Notes: generated by a model from the letters alone, not told the origin. DNA of 64,000 bases from Thomasclavelia spiroformis (GCA_016901755.1 JACJKV010000002.1:62001-126000), one strand, 5' to 3'; positions 35,256 through 45,122 are shown, numbered from the stretch's first letter. Translations and numbers: made by a program.

Positions 35256-35936
35256 ATGAAATCAATGTACAGGATACTAATCGTTGATGATGATCAGGCC
35301 ATTTTGGATATGCTGAAACTGCAGCTGGAATGGGAAAATTATCTTGTCGATACAGCAGTAAACGGTAAAGAGGCCTTGAACAAACTTACCAGTACCCCTG
35401 ATCTGATTTTACTGGATATTCAGATGGAAGGGATGAGTGGTCTGGAACTATGTCAAAAAACTCGGCAGTATGTTTCTGTTCCTATCATATTTTTAACTGC
35501 TAAAGTGACGCAAGAAGATAAAATCAATGGTTTTATTGCTGGTGGTGATGACTATATAACAAAACCGTTTGCCATCGACGAACTTCTGATAAGAATTTCG
35601 GCTCATTTACGTCGAGAAGAAAGAAGTCGTACTAAAATGAAAATAAGATTTTCTAAAGAAATGATCATTGATTATCTGGAACGCAGTGTTTACATAAATG
35701 AACAGCGTCTAGACTTTTCCCAAAAAGAATTTGAAATTATCCAGTTATTATCGATGAATGCAGGACAGGTTTTTGATAGAGAGAAGATTTATCAGCAGAT
35801 TTGGGGTATTGATGGTCAGGGAGATAACACTGTTGTCAAAGAACATATCAGAAAGATCAGAGCGAAAATTGCTGTCTGGAGTGATGAGCCATATATTACA
35901 ACAGTTTGGGGGATCGGCTATAAATGGGAAAAATAA
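35256..35936 (+). CDS. OmpR-family response regulator
   Basis: 226 residues. VDDDQ acidic pocket, D54 in LILLDIQMEG, TAKVTQEDKI and TKPFAIDEL; winged helix with FSQKEFEIIQLLSMNAGQ and KEHIRKIRAKI. AAGGAAGTGG precedes ATG 35256. It overlaps the kinase gene by 13 bases. The ATTGACAG tandem repeat upstream is a likely autoregulatory site. Confidence 0.9.
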   Translation: MKSMYRILIVDDDQAILDMLKLQLEWENYLVDTAVNGKEALNKLTSTPDLILLDIQMEGMSGLELCQKTRQYVSVPIIFLTAKVTQEDKINGFIAGGDDYITKPFAIDELLIRISAHLRREERSRTKMKIRFSKEMIIDYLERSVYINEQRLDFSQKEFEIIQLLSMNAGQVFDREKIYQQIWGIDGQGDNTVVKEHIRKIRAKIAVWSDEPYITTVWGIGYKWEK

Positions 35937-37132
35937 GGACATATGTAAAAAATATTTCATTAAAAAAATCGTTGATTCTTTTTGCGATAGTTTATATTGG
36001 TATCGTTTTGATGATGACCATAGTGACCGTTTTGCCACTCAATGCCTGGAAAGAACATATTCTCGAACAGCGATCGATCCATATCTATGATTATGCTATA
36101 CAAAATAAAGGAATAGATTATGGGGTGACATTGGTCGATCCGCAGGGATATGAATTTGAAGCATTAAGCGGTCGTGATCTTTACCTATACTGGATGGCAA
36201 ATATTTTTATCATCATGCTGCCTTTTCTGTATATTATCATTGGTTCGATTTTGATGGCGAAACTTTATTATAAACTCAAAATCAAAATGCCGTTACTGCA
36301 CCTGTATGAAGGCGTTGAGCATATTGCCAATGAAGATCTGGATTTTTCGCTGACATATCAAAGTGAAGATGAACTGGGGAAACTGTGCGAGGCTTTTGAA
36401 AGCATGAAAAATCAATTACAGAAAAGTTATTTGCAGCTATGGCAGATGCTGGCAGAGCGTAAAGCTTTAACAGCATCGATTGCACATGATCTAAGGACCC
36501 CTTTAACCGTTATCATGGGATATCTTGATTATCTGGAAAAAGTCAGGCAACAGCAAAAATTAAATGATGATATATTGATTTCTACAGTTCAAAATATCAA
36601 AGCGGCGACCCAACGTTTGGAAAGATATGCGACAAGTATTAGAAATATAGAAAAAATCGATGACGTTAAACTCAATGATCGGTCATTTGATCTAAAAAAA
36701 TATCTCAATGAACTCCAGCGTGAATTTACTTTAATTGCATCAAAGCACCACTGTATTTTTCAACTGCAGGATCTAAGTGTTTCATCGATGATATGTACTG
36801 ATCAAGAAATGTTTACAAAAATACTGGAAAATATCTTTGATAATGCTTTACGCTACTGTCAGATCATGATCAAAATGACAGTTTATGAAGATCATGATGA
36901 TTTCTTTGTGATCATTGAAGATGATGGTAATGGGTTTTCATCACAGGATCTGAAAAATGCAACGTCATTTTTTTACAGCACATCAGCAAGCCATGGTGGT
37001 TTTGATATTGGCTTATCGATCTGTCAGATCTTATGTAAAAAGATGGGTGGTCATCTGCTTTTGGAAAATAACAGTGATCGTGGTGCCAAGGTCACTGTCC
37101 AGATAAAAAATAAACACTTGGCTGAAAATTGA
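35924..37132 (+). CDS. Sensor histidine kinase with HAMP
   Basis: 402 residues. Two helices (about 12-34 and 85-110) flank a short extracellular loop of about 50 residues; a HAMP linker follows (EGVEHIANEDLDFSL). HisKA SIAHDLRTPLTVIMGYLDYL has histidine about 188. ATPase boxes: ENIFDNALRYC, IEDDGNGFS and HGGFDIGLSICQ. It partners the overlapping regulator and probably controls the ABC genes that follow. Confidence 0.9.
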   Translation: MGKIRTYVKNISLKKSLILFAIVYIGIVLMMTIVTVLPLNAWKEHILEQRSIHIYDYAIQNKGIDYGVTLVDPQGYEFEALSGRDLYLYWMANIFIIMLPFLYIIIGSILMAKLYYKLKIKMPLLHLYEGVEHIANEDLDFSLTYQSEDELGKLCEAFESMKNQLQKSYLQLWQMLAERKALTASIAHDLRTPLTVIMGYLDYLEKVRQQQKLNDDILISTVQNIKAATQRLERYATSIRNIEKIDDVKLNDRSFDLKKYLNELQREFTLIASKHHCIFQLQDLSVSSMICTDQEMFTKILENIFDNALRYCQIMIKMTVYEDHDDFFVIIEDDGNGFSSQDLKNATSFFYSTSASHGGFDIGLSICQILCKKMGGHLLLENNSDRGAKVTVQIKNKHLAEN

Positions 37133-37179
37133 CATTTATATGAAATAATCTCCTTAAGGTGAAAAAAGGAGATTTTTTT

Positions 37180-38058
37180 ATGGAGATTCAAATCGAACAT
37201 TTAAGCAAAAAATATGGCAACAAAAAAATACTGGATGATATCTGTCTACATATTCCGACAGGTATGTATGGTCTGTTAGGTGAAAATGGTGCTGGTAGAA
37301 CCACTTTGATGCGTATTCTGGCAACGACGTTACCATTAACGGAAGGATATGTCAAAATGGATGGGATCGACCTTCAAGACAGCCAGCGGATCCGTCAGAT
37401 CATTGGCTATCTGCCGCAGGAGTTTTCCGTATATCCGTATATGAGCGTTTATGAAGTCCTGGATTATCTGGGAATTCTGGCTCAAATTCCCCGCAAAACG
37501 AGAAAAACCCGTATCAACAGTCTGTTAAAAATGGTTCATTTAGAAGGCCAAAAGCATAAACGTTTTAAAAATCTTTCTGGAGGAATGAAACGACGTTTAG
37601 GAATTGCTCAGGCACTGTTGAATGATCCTCGTATCCTGATCATTGATGAACCGACTGCGGGACTGGATCCTGAAGAAAGACTGCATTTTTACAATCTGTT
37701 GGTCGAACTGGCCATGCAACGCATTGTGATCTTATCAACGCATATTGCTAGTGATATTGAAGCAACCTGCAGTGATGTGGCGATATTATGTCATGGCCAG
37801 ATCATTTTTAACGGAGATATCAATATTTTGATTCAAAAGGCAGCAGGAAAGATATATACTGTCACCATTTTTGCGGATGAACTAGATGATTTTAAAAAGC
37901 AACATACTATCATCAGTATTCATCAGCATCAAAAAGCCATTTCCTGTCGCTTTATTTGTGAAAAGCAGCCTGAGTCTCACTGGCTGGCCTGTCAGCCAAC
38001 TTTAGAAGACAGCTATATGTATATCATGTCTAAACACAAAGCAAGGGAGGTTGAGTAA
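37180..38058 (+). CDS. ABC transporter ATP-binding protein with Walker A arginine
   Basis: 292 residues. Signature LSGGMKRRLGIAQ, Walker B ILIIDEPTAGLDP and switch LSTHI are intact. The Walker A loop reads GENGAGRTT: arginine 40 replaces the usual lysine (codon AGA). AGGAG eight bases before ATG 37180 fixes the start. It lies between the two-component system and two permease genes. If expressed it may have altered ATP hydrolysis, or this subfamily may tolerate Arg; I cannot tell which. Confidence 0.85.
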   Translation: MEIQIEHLSKKYGNKKILDDICLHIPTGMYGLLGENGAGRTTLMRILATTLPLTEGYVKMDGIDLQDSQRIRQIIGYLPQEFSVYPYMSVYEVLDYLGILAQIPRKTRKTRINSLLKMVHLEGQKHKRFKNLSGGMKRRLGIAQALLNDPRILIIDEPTAGLDPEERLHFYNLLVELAMQRIVILSTHIASDIEATCSDVAILCHGQIIFNGDINILIQKAAGKIYTVTIFADELDDFKKQHTIISIHQHQKAISCRFICEKQPESHWLACQPTLEDSYMYIMSKHKAREVE

Positions 38059-39432
38059 ATGCTGTATTTGAAAGAACTGAAAAAAGTGTGTTTTAGTATT
38101 GTTTATCTTTTATTTCTGGGAATTCTGCTTTTTAACTGGTATGAAAATTATTATGGCATAACAGCCAGTCAGATTGAAGGCGCACAAGGGAAACAGTCAT
38201 TTTCAGATGTTGTTTCACAAACCTCAATTCTGACAAAACCAGAAAAAGGTGATGATCATTATGGCTGGAAACAAAAAGAAGTACCAGAGAAAATTATGTG
38301 TGGTGCCACCGATAAACTGATCATGGAATACTTAAATAATTCTTATGCAACATATCCATTTCACTATTATAAAGAAGTTGTTTTAGATGAGAATGAACAG
38401 AAAGAAATTCTGGCAATCATCGAAGAGGTGACCGGACTATCAGAAAATCAGATTGAAAACCTGCCCGATGGTTATTTTCCAGCTGTCAATGGCAATATCA
38501 TTCATATCAATGAAGAATTAACCGAAAGCAGTGATGGTGGCTATCGCATTCAGTCAGAAAGTCAGGAAAGTCATACAAGCCAGTTTGTCAGTCAGGTTTC
38601 TTATCAGCGCTTTAAAGAACTGATGAAAAAGGCAGAAAAGATCATTGGCAGAGGTTCTTATTATTCGCAGGATATGCTGCTGACTTATTATGGTCAGGCG
38701 GAAATGACTTATGAAGAGGCGATGGCTGAATATCAGCAGACGATCAGTGAGGACAGGGTCAGTATTGCTTTTGCCAGACTGTATTGTGACTATATGACAA
38801 GGATCATTGGTTTTTATCCAGTGTTTCTTGTGGTGATGCTTTATCTTAAAGATCGAAGATTTAGAATGAATGAAATAATCTATGTCAAACAGACAAAACC
38901 TGTAAAACTGATAACGATGCGAACTTTAGCGCTTCTAACTGCGGTTATGGTACCAGTCATCCTTTTAAGCTTTGAATCACTGTTTTTGCTGATAAAATAC
39001 AGTGTTGAAACAGGAGTAGCTATTGATGTTCTGGCATTTGTTAAATATATTTTGTGGTGGCTGCTGCCAACAGCTTTGGTCGTTATAGGGCTAGCCACAT
39101 TTGTTACCGTTTTGACCGGTACGCATCTGGCTATTGTTGGACAGTTTGTCTGGTGGTTTATTGATACATCGCTAACCGGATTGTCCGGTGATACAAAGGT
39201 GTATACATTAATGATTCGCCATAATATGTTAAATGGTGCTCAGATCATTCGCCAGGATTGGGAAATTATCTGGCTTAACAGGGGAATCATGCTGCTGTTA
39301 GCTATTGTATTCATGCTATTGGCGGTTTATTTTTATCAAAAAAAATGCAAAGGATATTTCAATAATGATGACAGGTATCAGAAATGGTATGGATTTTTTA
39401 AAAAAAGATTTTTGGCTCACTTTTCGCTATAG
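38059..39432 (+). CDS. ABC transporter membrane protein, large subunit
   Basis: 457 residues. One N-terminal helix (about 10-27), an extracellular domain of about 220 residues rich in charged and Glu/Ser/Tyr residues, then about six helices (roughly 250-265, 290-315, 325-350, 355-385, 410-435). Starts immediately after the ATPase stop with AGGGAGG. Layout fits ABC-2 permeases of two-component-controlled exporters. Substrate unknown. Confidence 0.75.
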   Translation: MLYLKELKKVCFSIVYLLFLGILLFNWYENYYGITASQIEGAQGKQSFSDVVSQTSILTKPEKGDDHYGWKQKEVPEKIMCGATDKLIMEYLNNSYATYPFHYYKEVVLDENEQKEILAIIEEVTGLSENQIENLPDGYFPAVNGNIIHINEELTESSDGGYRIQSESQESHTSQFVSQVSYQRFKELMKKAEKIIGRGSYYSQDMLLTYYGQAEMTYEEAMAEYQQTISEDRVSIAFARLYCDYMTRIIGFYPVFLVVMLYLKDRRFRMNEIIYVKQTKPVKLITMRTLALLTAVMVPVILLSFESLFLLIKYSVETGVAIDVLAFVKYILWWLLPTALVVIGLATFVTVLTGTHLAIVGQFVWWFIDTSLTGLSGDTKVYTLMIRHNMLNGAQIIRQDWEIIWLNRGIMLLLAIVFMLLAVYFYQKKCKGYFNNDDRYQKWYGFFKKRFLAHFSL

Positions 39433-40027
39433 TCTGTTTCTGGCTGCTGGCTATCTTTTGGTGATACCAGTGATCAGAGGAATTGCTCATCTTGATGCGA
39501 TTCAGTCAGCACAGTGTCTGTCGCAGACTTTTTCGTTAATGGCAATGATCCTTTTTGTCCCGGTGGTCGCACCAGAAATGAATCCAGATATCGGGGAAAT
39601 TATTAATTCTAAAAGCTGGTCATATGCACATACAGTTATGATTCGTCTGTGCTTGGCGCTGGTCATGCTTATATGTATGATCATTGGATTTGCATATGTG
39701 ATGAAATATCATGGCTGTCAGTTTCCTTATGGAATATATGTTAGCTGTACAATCATATATACAGCAACATTAGGGATCATGAGCCTGTTTATAACAATGT
39801 TGACACGTCATGTTCTTGCTGGCTATCTCTTTGTTATCAGTTACTGGTCATGCTGTCAAAGTCAGATTATCTCTCAAGACAGTATTTATTATCTTTTTGC
39901 GATTGTTGACGGTCGTTTTGTGGTGACAAAAGTAATCATGACACTGTTGCTTTTGTTTTTGATGGGAATAGGAATGATTGTTTTTTTAAAAAAAGATGAA
40001 GACTCATGGAGAATATTTTCTCTATGA
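39365..40027 (+). CDS. ABC transporter membrane protein, small subunit
   Basis: About 220 residues with six hydrophobic helices. The start at ATG 39365 lies 68 bases inside the end of the preceding gene, with AAAGGA ten bases upstream, so translation is coupled. The segment PVVAPEMNPDIGEIINSKSWSY resembles cytoplasmic loops of ABC-2 permeases. It probably pairs with the 457-residue protein to form the channel. No terminator hairpin is obvious after it. Confidence 0.7.
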   Translation: MMTGIRNGMDFLKKDFWLTFRYSLFLAAGYLLVIPVIRGIAHLDAIQSAQCLSQTFSLMAMILFVPVVAPEMNPDIGEIINSKSWSYAHTVMIRLCLALVMLICMIIGFAYVMKYHGCQFPYGIYVSCTIIYTATLGIMSLFITMLTRHVLAGYLFVISYWSCCQSQIISQDSIYYLFAIVDGRFVVTKVIMTLLLLFLMGIGMIVFLKKDEDSWRIFSL

Positions 40028-40081
40028 GTTTTTTGGTTTCCTGATAGTTGATTTTATTTCGTAAAGTCACGTTTCGTTCCA

Positions 40082-40110
40082 TTGAATGGGAATTATGCAC
40101 ATTCTATAAT
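40082..40110 (+). promoter_or_regulatory. Promoter of XRE/ABC operon
   Basis: TTGAAT, 17-base spacer, TATAAT, 21 bases before the ATG 40131 ribosome site region. Confidence 0.7.
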
Positions 40111-40130
40111 GATGATAAGGAGGAAAGTTT

Positions 40131-41246
40131 ATGAATACATTGAAAATTGCTGATAATCTTGTACGACTGAGACATGAAAAGAAAATCACTCAGCAGCAGT
40201 TGGCTGATTTTGTGGGAGTGACCAAAGCATCAGTTTCAAAATGGGAGAGTCATGTCAGTAAACCTGATATAACAATCTTGCCGGTAATCGCTGCCTATTT
40301 TGATGTAACCATTGATGAACTTATTGGTTATGTTCCTGAACTGTCTAAAGAACAGATACAAAGAATATATGTTAGATTTTCTAATGATTTTGCGACAAAA
40401 GAATATAAGGAGGTTGAAATTGAACTGAAGCTGCTAATTAAGAAGTATTATGCCTGTTATCCTTTTATTCTTCAGATGTGTATTCTTCTTTTCAATCATT
40501 ACCAGTTGGCAAAAGATCAGGCCATGACAGTGCTCGATGATATTGATCATTTGTGTCAGCATATTATCGATGACTGTGATGATATCAAGATCTGTCATGA
40601 TGCCAGGATTTTTCAGACGATGATTCAATTGCAGATGGGAAATTATGAAACTGCCATTAAAACCTTGGAATATGAAACAAATCCCAGTCGACTGTCAAAT
40701 CAAAGTGATATTTTAATGATCATGGCATATCTAATGAAAGATGACATGACAAAAGCCTGCAGTTTTGCCCAAATTGCCATGTATCAGCATCTGGTATCTT
40801 TCATTGGCATTGCTACACAGTATGTTTTTATGCAAAAAAATGATATTTCTGCTTTTGAAAAAACGGTTTCTCGCATTGAAAGTGTTATTGATACTTATCA
40901 CATTGATCGTTTAAATGCCAATATTGTCTGTTCATTTGAATATCAGACAGCACTTGTTTATCTGCATTTTGATAATAAAGGATGTGCTTTGGATCATTTA
41001 GAAAAATATGTCAGTACGCTAAAACTTTTATTAAGCGAAGATATGATCTGTCTTCATGGTGATGATTATTTCCATAAAATCGATGAATGGATAGATAGCC
41101 TGGATTTAGGGGCACATCCACCACGTGATAGAAAAAATGTACTGAAAGATGTTGAAATATCATTGGAAAATCCTGTCTTTGACTGTTTAAAAGAAAGTGA
41201 CAGATTTCAAATGCTGAAATTACAGATAAAGGAGCTGATCGTATGA
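40131..41246 (+). CDS. XRE-family regulator with TPR-like C-terminal domain
   Basis: 371 residues. HTH_3 at residues 5-60: LVRLRHEKKITQQQLADFVGVTKASVSKWE. The rest is alpha-helical with pairs resembling TPR repeats, as in Rgg/PlcR-type regulators, which bind peptides. GGAGG lies eight bases before ATG. It overlaps the next small gene by 4 bases and so likely regulates the ABC transporter downstream. Confidence 0.82.
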   Translation: MNTLKIADNLVRLRHEKKITQQQLADFVGVTKASVSKWESHVSKPDITILPVIAAYFDVTIDELIGYVPELSKEQIQRIYVRFSNDFATKEYKEVEIELKLLIKKYYACYPFILQMCILLFNHYQLAKDQAMTVLDDIDHLCQHIIDDCDDIKICHDARIFQTMIQLQMGNYETAIKTLEYETNPSRLSNQSDILMIMAYLMKDDMTKACSFAQIAMYQHLVSFIGIATQYVFMQKNDISAFEKTVSRIESVIDTYHIDRLNANIVCSFEYQTALVYLHFDNKGCALDHLEKYVSTLKLLLSEDMICLHGDDYFHKIDEWIDSLDLGAHPPRDRKNVLKDVEISLENPVFDCLKESDRFQMLKLQIKELIV

Positions 41247-41452
41247 GTCATTTTTATATAGAAGAATTTCTGGTTTTTCTGATTCCTTTGATCATCGTTG
41301 AAATGATTTTGCTTGGTTATACGTTGTGGCATATTTTTACGCATGACAGTTATAAACATGGAACAAGATGGATATGGTGTATCATTGTCATTATTGGAAT
41401 ACAGTTTATTGGACCAGTTCTTTATTTTATTTTTGGAAAAGAGGATGAGTGA
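41243..41452 (+). CDS. PLDc_N-domain small membrane protein (YxlE-like)
   Basis: 69 residues, two helices. The pattern HFYIEEFLVFLIPLIIVEMIL then WIWCIIVIIGIQFIGPVLYFIFGK matches the PLDc_N (YxlE) family. In Bacillus yxlE stands directly before the ABC genes yxlF and yxlG. It overlaps both neighbours (ATGA type at each end), confirming a tight operon. Confidence 0.85.
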   Translation: MSHFYIEEFLVFLIPLIIVEMILLGYTLWHIFTHDSYKHGTRWIWCIIVIIGIQFIGPVLYFIFGKEDE

Positions 41453-42351
41453 TGGATATTTTACAAATAAGAGATTTGACAGTTCAATTTGGGAATCATC
41501 ATGTTATTGATCATTTAAATCTATCGGTTCCTGAACATTCTGTTTTTGGCTTTATTGGTGAAAATGGTGCAGGAAAAACAACAACGATGAAAGTGATTGC
41601 TGGCTTGCTGCCAGCATGGCAGGGGACGGTCATGGTCAATGGACACCAGGTTTGTTATGGTGAGAATACGACCAGCCAGTACATTGGCTATCTTCCAGAT
41701 GTTCCTGAATTTTATGGCTTTATGACGGCATATCAGTATCTTCAATTTTGTGGGGAACTGACAGGAATGGAAAAAGTCAAGATCAAAGCAAAAGCTGAAG
41801 AATTGTTGAATCTGGTGGGCTTGAAAAACAATCGCAAAAGTATCAGAACTTTTTCGCGAGGAATGAAACAAAGATTAGGAATAGCTCAGGCATTGTTGAA
41901 TTCACCACGACTGCTGATCTGTGATGAGCCAACCTCAGCTTTGGATCCAACGGGAAGAAAAGATATCCTGGATATTCTTTACAGTGTCAAAGAAACAACA
42001 ACGGTCCTGTTTTCAACGCATATTTTATCGGATGTTGAGCGCATATGTGATCGTGTTGCATTGCTTGATAAAGGCAAAATTGTATGGCAGGGAACATTGC
42101 CGGATATCAGAAATTTTCGAAGAGGCAATAAAATATGTATTGAATTTGGCAACAGGGAAGATATGAATCGAATCTGTCAATATTTTCCTGATGCTGTATC
42201 ATCAGGAATGATGATATATTTTATAGAAAATGAGTATACCCATATGCTTTCAATCATGAGATTTTTAGCTGAACAAGAGATAAGTGTGAAAAAAATAGAA
42301 CGGCTTGAATCGTCTTTAGAAGAGCTGTTTTTGGAGGTGACAGGAAAGTGA
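41452..42351 (+). CDS. ABC transporter ATP-binding protein (YxlF-like)
   Basis: 299 residues. Walker A GENGAGKTTTMK, signature FSRGMKQRLGIAQ, Walker B LLICDEPTSALDP and switch LFSTHI. C-terminal region of about 90 residues follows the NBD, as in YxlF. ATG 41452 overlaps the upstream stop; GAGGAT provides the ribosome site. Partner of the downstream permease. Confidence 0.9.
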   Translation: MDILQIRDLTVQFGNHHVIDHLNLSVPEHSVFGFIGENGAGKTTTMKVIAGLLPAWQGTVMVNGHQVCYGENTTSQYIGYLPDVPEFYGFMTAYQYLQFCGELTGMEKVKIKAKAEELLNLVGLKNNRKSIRTFSRGMKQRLGIAQALLNSPRLLICDEPTSALDPTGRKDILDILYSVKETTTVLFSTHILSDVERICDRVALLDKGKIVWQGTLPDIRNFRRGNKICIEFGNREDMNRICQYFPDAVSSGMMIYFIENEYTHMLSIMRFLAEQEISVKKIERLESSLEELFLEVTGK

Positions 42352-43118
42352 AACAGTATAAAGTGTTTTTAAGCAAAGATATTTTAGAACAGATAAAAAA
42401 TCATAAAGGAATTGTAATCATCATTTTATTTTGTATGGTGGGTATTATTTCTCCTGCCCTGGCGAAGCTGACACCGTGGTTTATTGAAATATTTTCGCAC
42501 GATCTTGCTGAAACAGGAATCAGTATCGGCCAGATACAGGTTGATGCTGTAACGTCATGGACACAGTATTTTAAAAATATGACGATGATGCTGATTGTTT
42601 TTGTGGTCATGTTTAGTAATATTCTGGTTTCAGAATATGAAAGAGGGACATTGGTCATTCTGGTATCTAAAGGCTTGAAAAGAAAAAATATTCTTCTTTC
42701 TAAAATGAGTGTTTTAGTTTTGTTTTGGACTATTGGATGTCTGTTAAGTTTTTTGATTACCTATATTTATACTGATTATTTTTGGGATAATGCGTTAATT
42801 GCTCAGCTGTTTTTTACCATGTTCTGTTTTTATCTTTTAGGACTGTATCTTTGTTCTTTGATCCTTCTGGCTTCTGTTATGACTAGATCACTTTCAATGG
42901 TTATCTTATTTACGGGTCTATGTTTTTTTGGGTTTTATTTACTGGGGCTGTTTCCGCAATTGACGATGTATGTTCCTGCTTCATTGTTAAACTATGCCAC
43001 GTTACTGATGGTGACTCAAATTGAAATAGGTTATTACTATCCTGTGATCATCACTTTCATGCTTATTGTTGTTCATTTGATCGTATCATTGTTTTTATTT
43101 AGAAAAACCAGACTTTAA
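42348..43118 (+). CDS. ABC-2 type permease (YxlG-like)
   Basis: 256 residues with six helices. GTG start 42348 overlaps the ATPase stop, with GGAGGTGACAGG upstream. SEYERGTLVILVSKGLKRKNILLSKM is the conserved cytoplasmic loop of YxlG/NosY-type permeases. Completes a four-gene operon (XRE, YxlE, YxlF, YxlG types). Confidence 0.85.
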   Translation: MKQYKVFLSKDILEQIKNHKGIVIIILFCMVGIISPALAKLTPWFIEIFSHDLAETGISIGQIQVDAVTSWTQYFKNMTMMLIVFVVMFSNILVSEYERGTLVILVSKGLKRKNILLSKMSVLVLFWTIGCLLSFLITYIYTDYFWDNALIAQLFFTMFCFYLLGLYLCSLILLASVMTRSLSMVILFTGLCFFGFYLLGLFPQLTMYVPASLLNYATLLMVTQIEIGYYYPVIITFMLIVVHLIVSLFLFRKTRL

Positions 43119-43122
43119 GAAT

Positions 43123-43165
43123 AAAAACAAGTTATTCGCCCTATGGCAGATAACTTGTTTTTTTT
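43123..43165. terminator. Bidirectional terminator between convergent operons
   Basis: Arms AACAAGTTAT and ATAACTTGTT with a 14-base loop; A-run to the left, T-run to the right. Confidence 0.85.
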
Positions 43166-43173
43166 AAATGATA

Positions 43174-43896
43174 TTATTTTAATTCAGTTTGACGGATAAT
43201 ACGATAGCATCCTGATGCCAGTAGAATAATAAGGATCAGAAAAGTAAAACCTGGCAACATATGATTGATCGTGCCATTGCCCATAAATCCCATCGTTTTC
43301 ATCAAAAACTGAATAACTTCTGTGATCATCTCTCCGGTAAGAACATAGCGGAATAAAGCAATGATCAGCAATATTAGACCACCAATAATAATACCCAGAT
43401 AAATAGAAAGAAGCCTGCCCAGTTTATTGAGTGTCAGAATGATACAGAAGAATAAGCAGCACACAGTACTGTATAGCAGAAATAACCATATCCAGTTCAT
43501 AAGAATGTGATTATAGCCATAGATGGCACCATAGACAGAAGAATAATTGGGATTGAACATATGAATCAGATTGCCAACGGCTGTATCAACCAGTGCCATG
43601 ACTGCTGAAATGAAGCAGAACATCGAGGTCGTAGCGATAAAAATATAGCGACGGGAAAAGCCGTTTTGTATCAGCATTTTAAAATCATCATGGAAACCAA
43701 GAATACCAATAACACCAACATAGATCAAGGTATTGATTTCCAGACCGTTGGTACCGATATCTTCAAAAGTTCCCAGCAACAAACCAATCGTAAGTGTAAT
43801 AAATGCCACGATCATATACTGGATCGCATAGAAAATCCAGACATAACGCAATGATGTAGAACATTCATACTGAATGATAGATTTTAAGTTTTTCAT
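43174..43896 (-). CDS. ABC transporter permease subunit of GntR-linked exporter
   Basis: 240 residues with six helices (about 22-42, 55-65, 80-105, 120-150, 160-190, 210-230). No extracellular domain of note. It follows the ATPase stop by one base on the minus strand. Family assignment rests on context and helix pattern; sequence motifs are weak. Confidence 0.7.
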   Translation of the reverse strand: MKNLKSIIQYECSTSLRYVWIFYAIQYMIVAFITLTIGLLLGTFEDIGTNGLEINTLIYVGVIGILGFHDDFKMLIQNGFSRRYIFIATTSMFCFISAVMALVDTAVGNLIHMFNPNYSSVYGAIYGYNHILMNWIWLFLLYSTVCCLFFCIILTLNKLGRLLSIYLGIIIGGLILLIIALFRYVLTGEMITEVIQFLMKTMGFMGNGTINHMLPGFTFLILIILLASGCYRIIRQTELK

Positions 43897-43897
43897 A

Positions 43898-44758
43898 TTA
43901 GTGATTTCCTTTCTCTGTCAGTTTTACAAACAGTTTCTGTAGATTCATTGTTGAAAATGATAAGTTGCTTTCTGGAGAAAGCGGTGTCTTTTCACCGAGA
44001 ATATAGGCAATTTTGAGATTTCCTAATTCATCATCGCCGATAACATTTTTATCTTGGCAGTAAGCATCAACAGCTTCTTTTTGACCAGAAACTGAATATC
44101 CCATATCCATTAATGTATCGATATTTTCCTGCAGTAAAATCTTTCCTTCATCAATGAGAACGACTTCTTCAATAATATTGGCAATTTCTTCAATCAAATG
44201 CGTGGCGATGATGATCGTCTGTTCACTGTTTTCATATTTTTTTAAAAGCAGTTCGTAAAATAGTTCACGATGATTGGCATCCAGACCTAAGACCGGTTCA
44301 TCAAAAATAATGTAAGGAACGTCTAAAGCCAGTGCAACTGTCAGTTTGAAAATTGACTGATAGCCTTTTGACAGTTCTTTCAGTTTTTTTTCAGTATTGA
44401 GTTTAAACATATCAGCAATCGCAAATGCTTTTTCTTTGTCAAAACATTCATAAAAGCGATCGATCCATTGAAAATGCTCTTTGACTTTAAGATGACGGTC
44501 ATACAGATCTGCTTCGCTCATGCAGAAAATCTTTTCATGAACGAGCATATTATCATTGACAGGAATGCCATCAATTTCTATTTCGCCTTTATCAGCAAAA
44601 ATACGATTGGCGATGATATTGATCAAAGTGGATTTTCCAGCACCGTTTCTTCCTAAAAAACCATAGATTTTGCCATATTCAAAAGAGAAGGATATATTGT
44701 CTAGAGCAGTAATGTTTTTATATTGTTTTGTGATGTTTTTAATTTGTATTGCGTTCAT
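43898..44758 (-). CDS. ABC transporter ATP-binding protein, GntR-linked
   Basis: 286 residues. Walker A GRNGAGKSTLINI, Walker B YIIFDEPVLGLD and switch IIATHLIEE. The signature is atypical: LSKGYQSIFKLTVAL in place of LSGGQ, as in YtrB/YtrE-like ATPases. ATG 44758 has AAAGGGGT upstream and lies 20 bases inside the end of the regulator gene. Works with the permease next to it. Confidence 0.85.
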   Translation of the reverse strand: MNAIQIKNITKQYKNITALDNISFSFEYGKIYGFLGRNGAGKSTLINIIANRIFADKGEIEIDGIPVNDNMLVHEKIFCMSEADLYDRHLKVKEHFQWIDRFYECFDKEKAFAIADMFKLNTEKKLKELSKGYQSIFKLTVALALDVPYIIFDEPVLGLDANHRELFYELLLKKYENSEQTIIIATHLIEEIANIIEEVVLIDEGKILLQENIDTLMDMGYSVSGQKEAVDAYCQDKNVIGDDELGNLKIAYILGEKTPLSPESNLSFSTMNLQKLFVKLTEKGNH

Positions 44759-45122
44759 GATGATAACCCCTTTCAATTAACGAAATAACTTCTTCTTTGG
44801 TCATATTGAGTTTATTTGCTTCTTCGATCAGTGTGGCAATAAACTGATCATAAAACTGTCCCTGTCTTTTTAAAAGTATTTTTTTGACTGCACCTTCTTT
44901 AACAAACATACCTAAACCTCTTTTCTTGTATATGATTTCTTCACCAACCAGGATATTCATTCCTTTCAAAACAGTATGAGGATTGATGTTGAGCAAAGCA
45001 GCTATTTCATTGGTAGAAGGAATTTTTGTTTCTTCCTGATATATACCAGTGAAAATAGCGTCCTCAAGCTGTTCGGCAATTTGAATAAATATGGGTTTGT
45101 CTAAACGAGAATCAATGTTCAA
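44739..45122 (-). CDS. GntR-family regulator, YtrA subfamily (second)
   Basis: 127 residues. KPIFIQIAEQLEDAIFTG and the winged HTH KIPSTNEIAALLNINPHTVLKGMNIL with a short helical tail. TTG 45122 follows GAGGTGA; a longer frame begins upstream inside the operator region and has no site. First gene of a minus-strand GntR-ATPase-permease operon, likely autorepressed through the TAGTTAGTT inverted repeat. Confidence 0.88.
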   Translation of the reverse strand: MNIDSRLDKPIFIQIAEQLEDAIFTGIYQEETKIPSTNEIAALLNINPHTVLKGMNILVGEEIIYKKRGLGMFVKEGAVKKILLKRQGQFYDQFIATLIEEANKLNMTKEEVISLIERGYHHERNTN

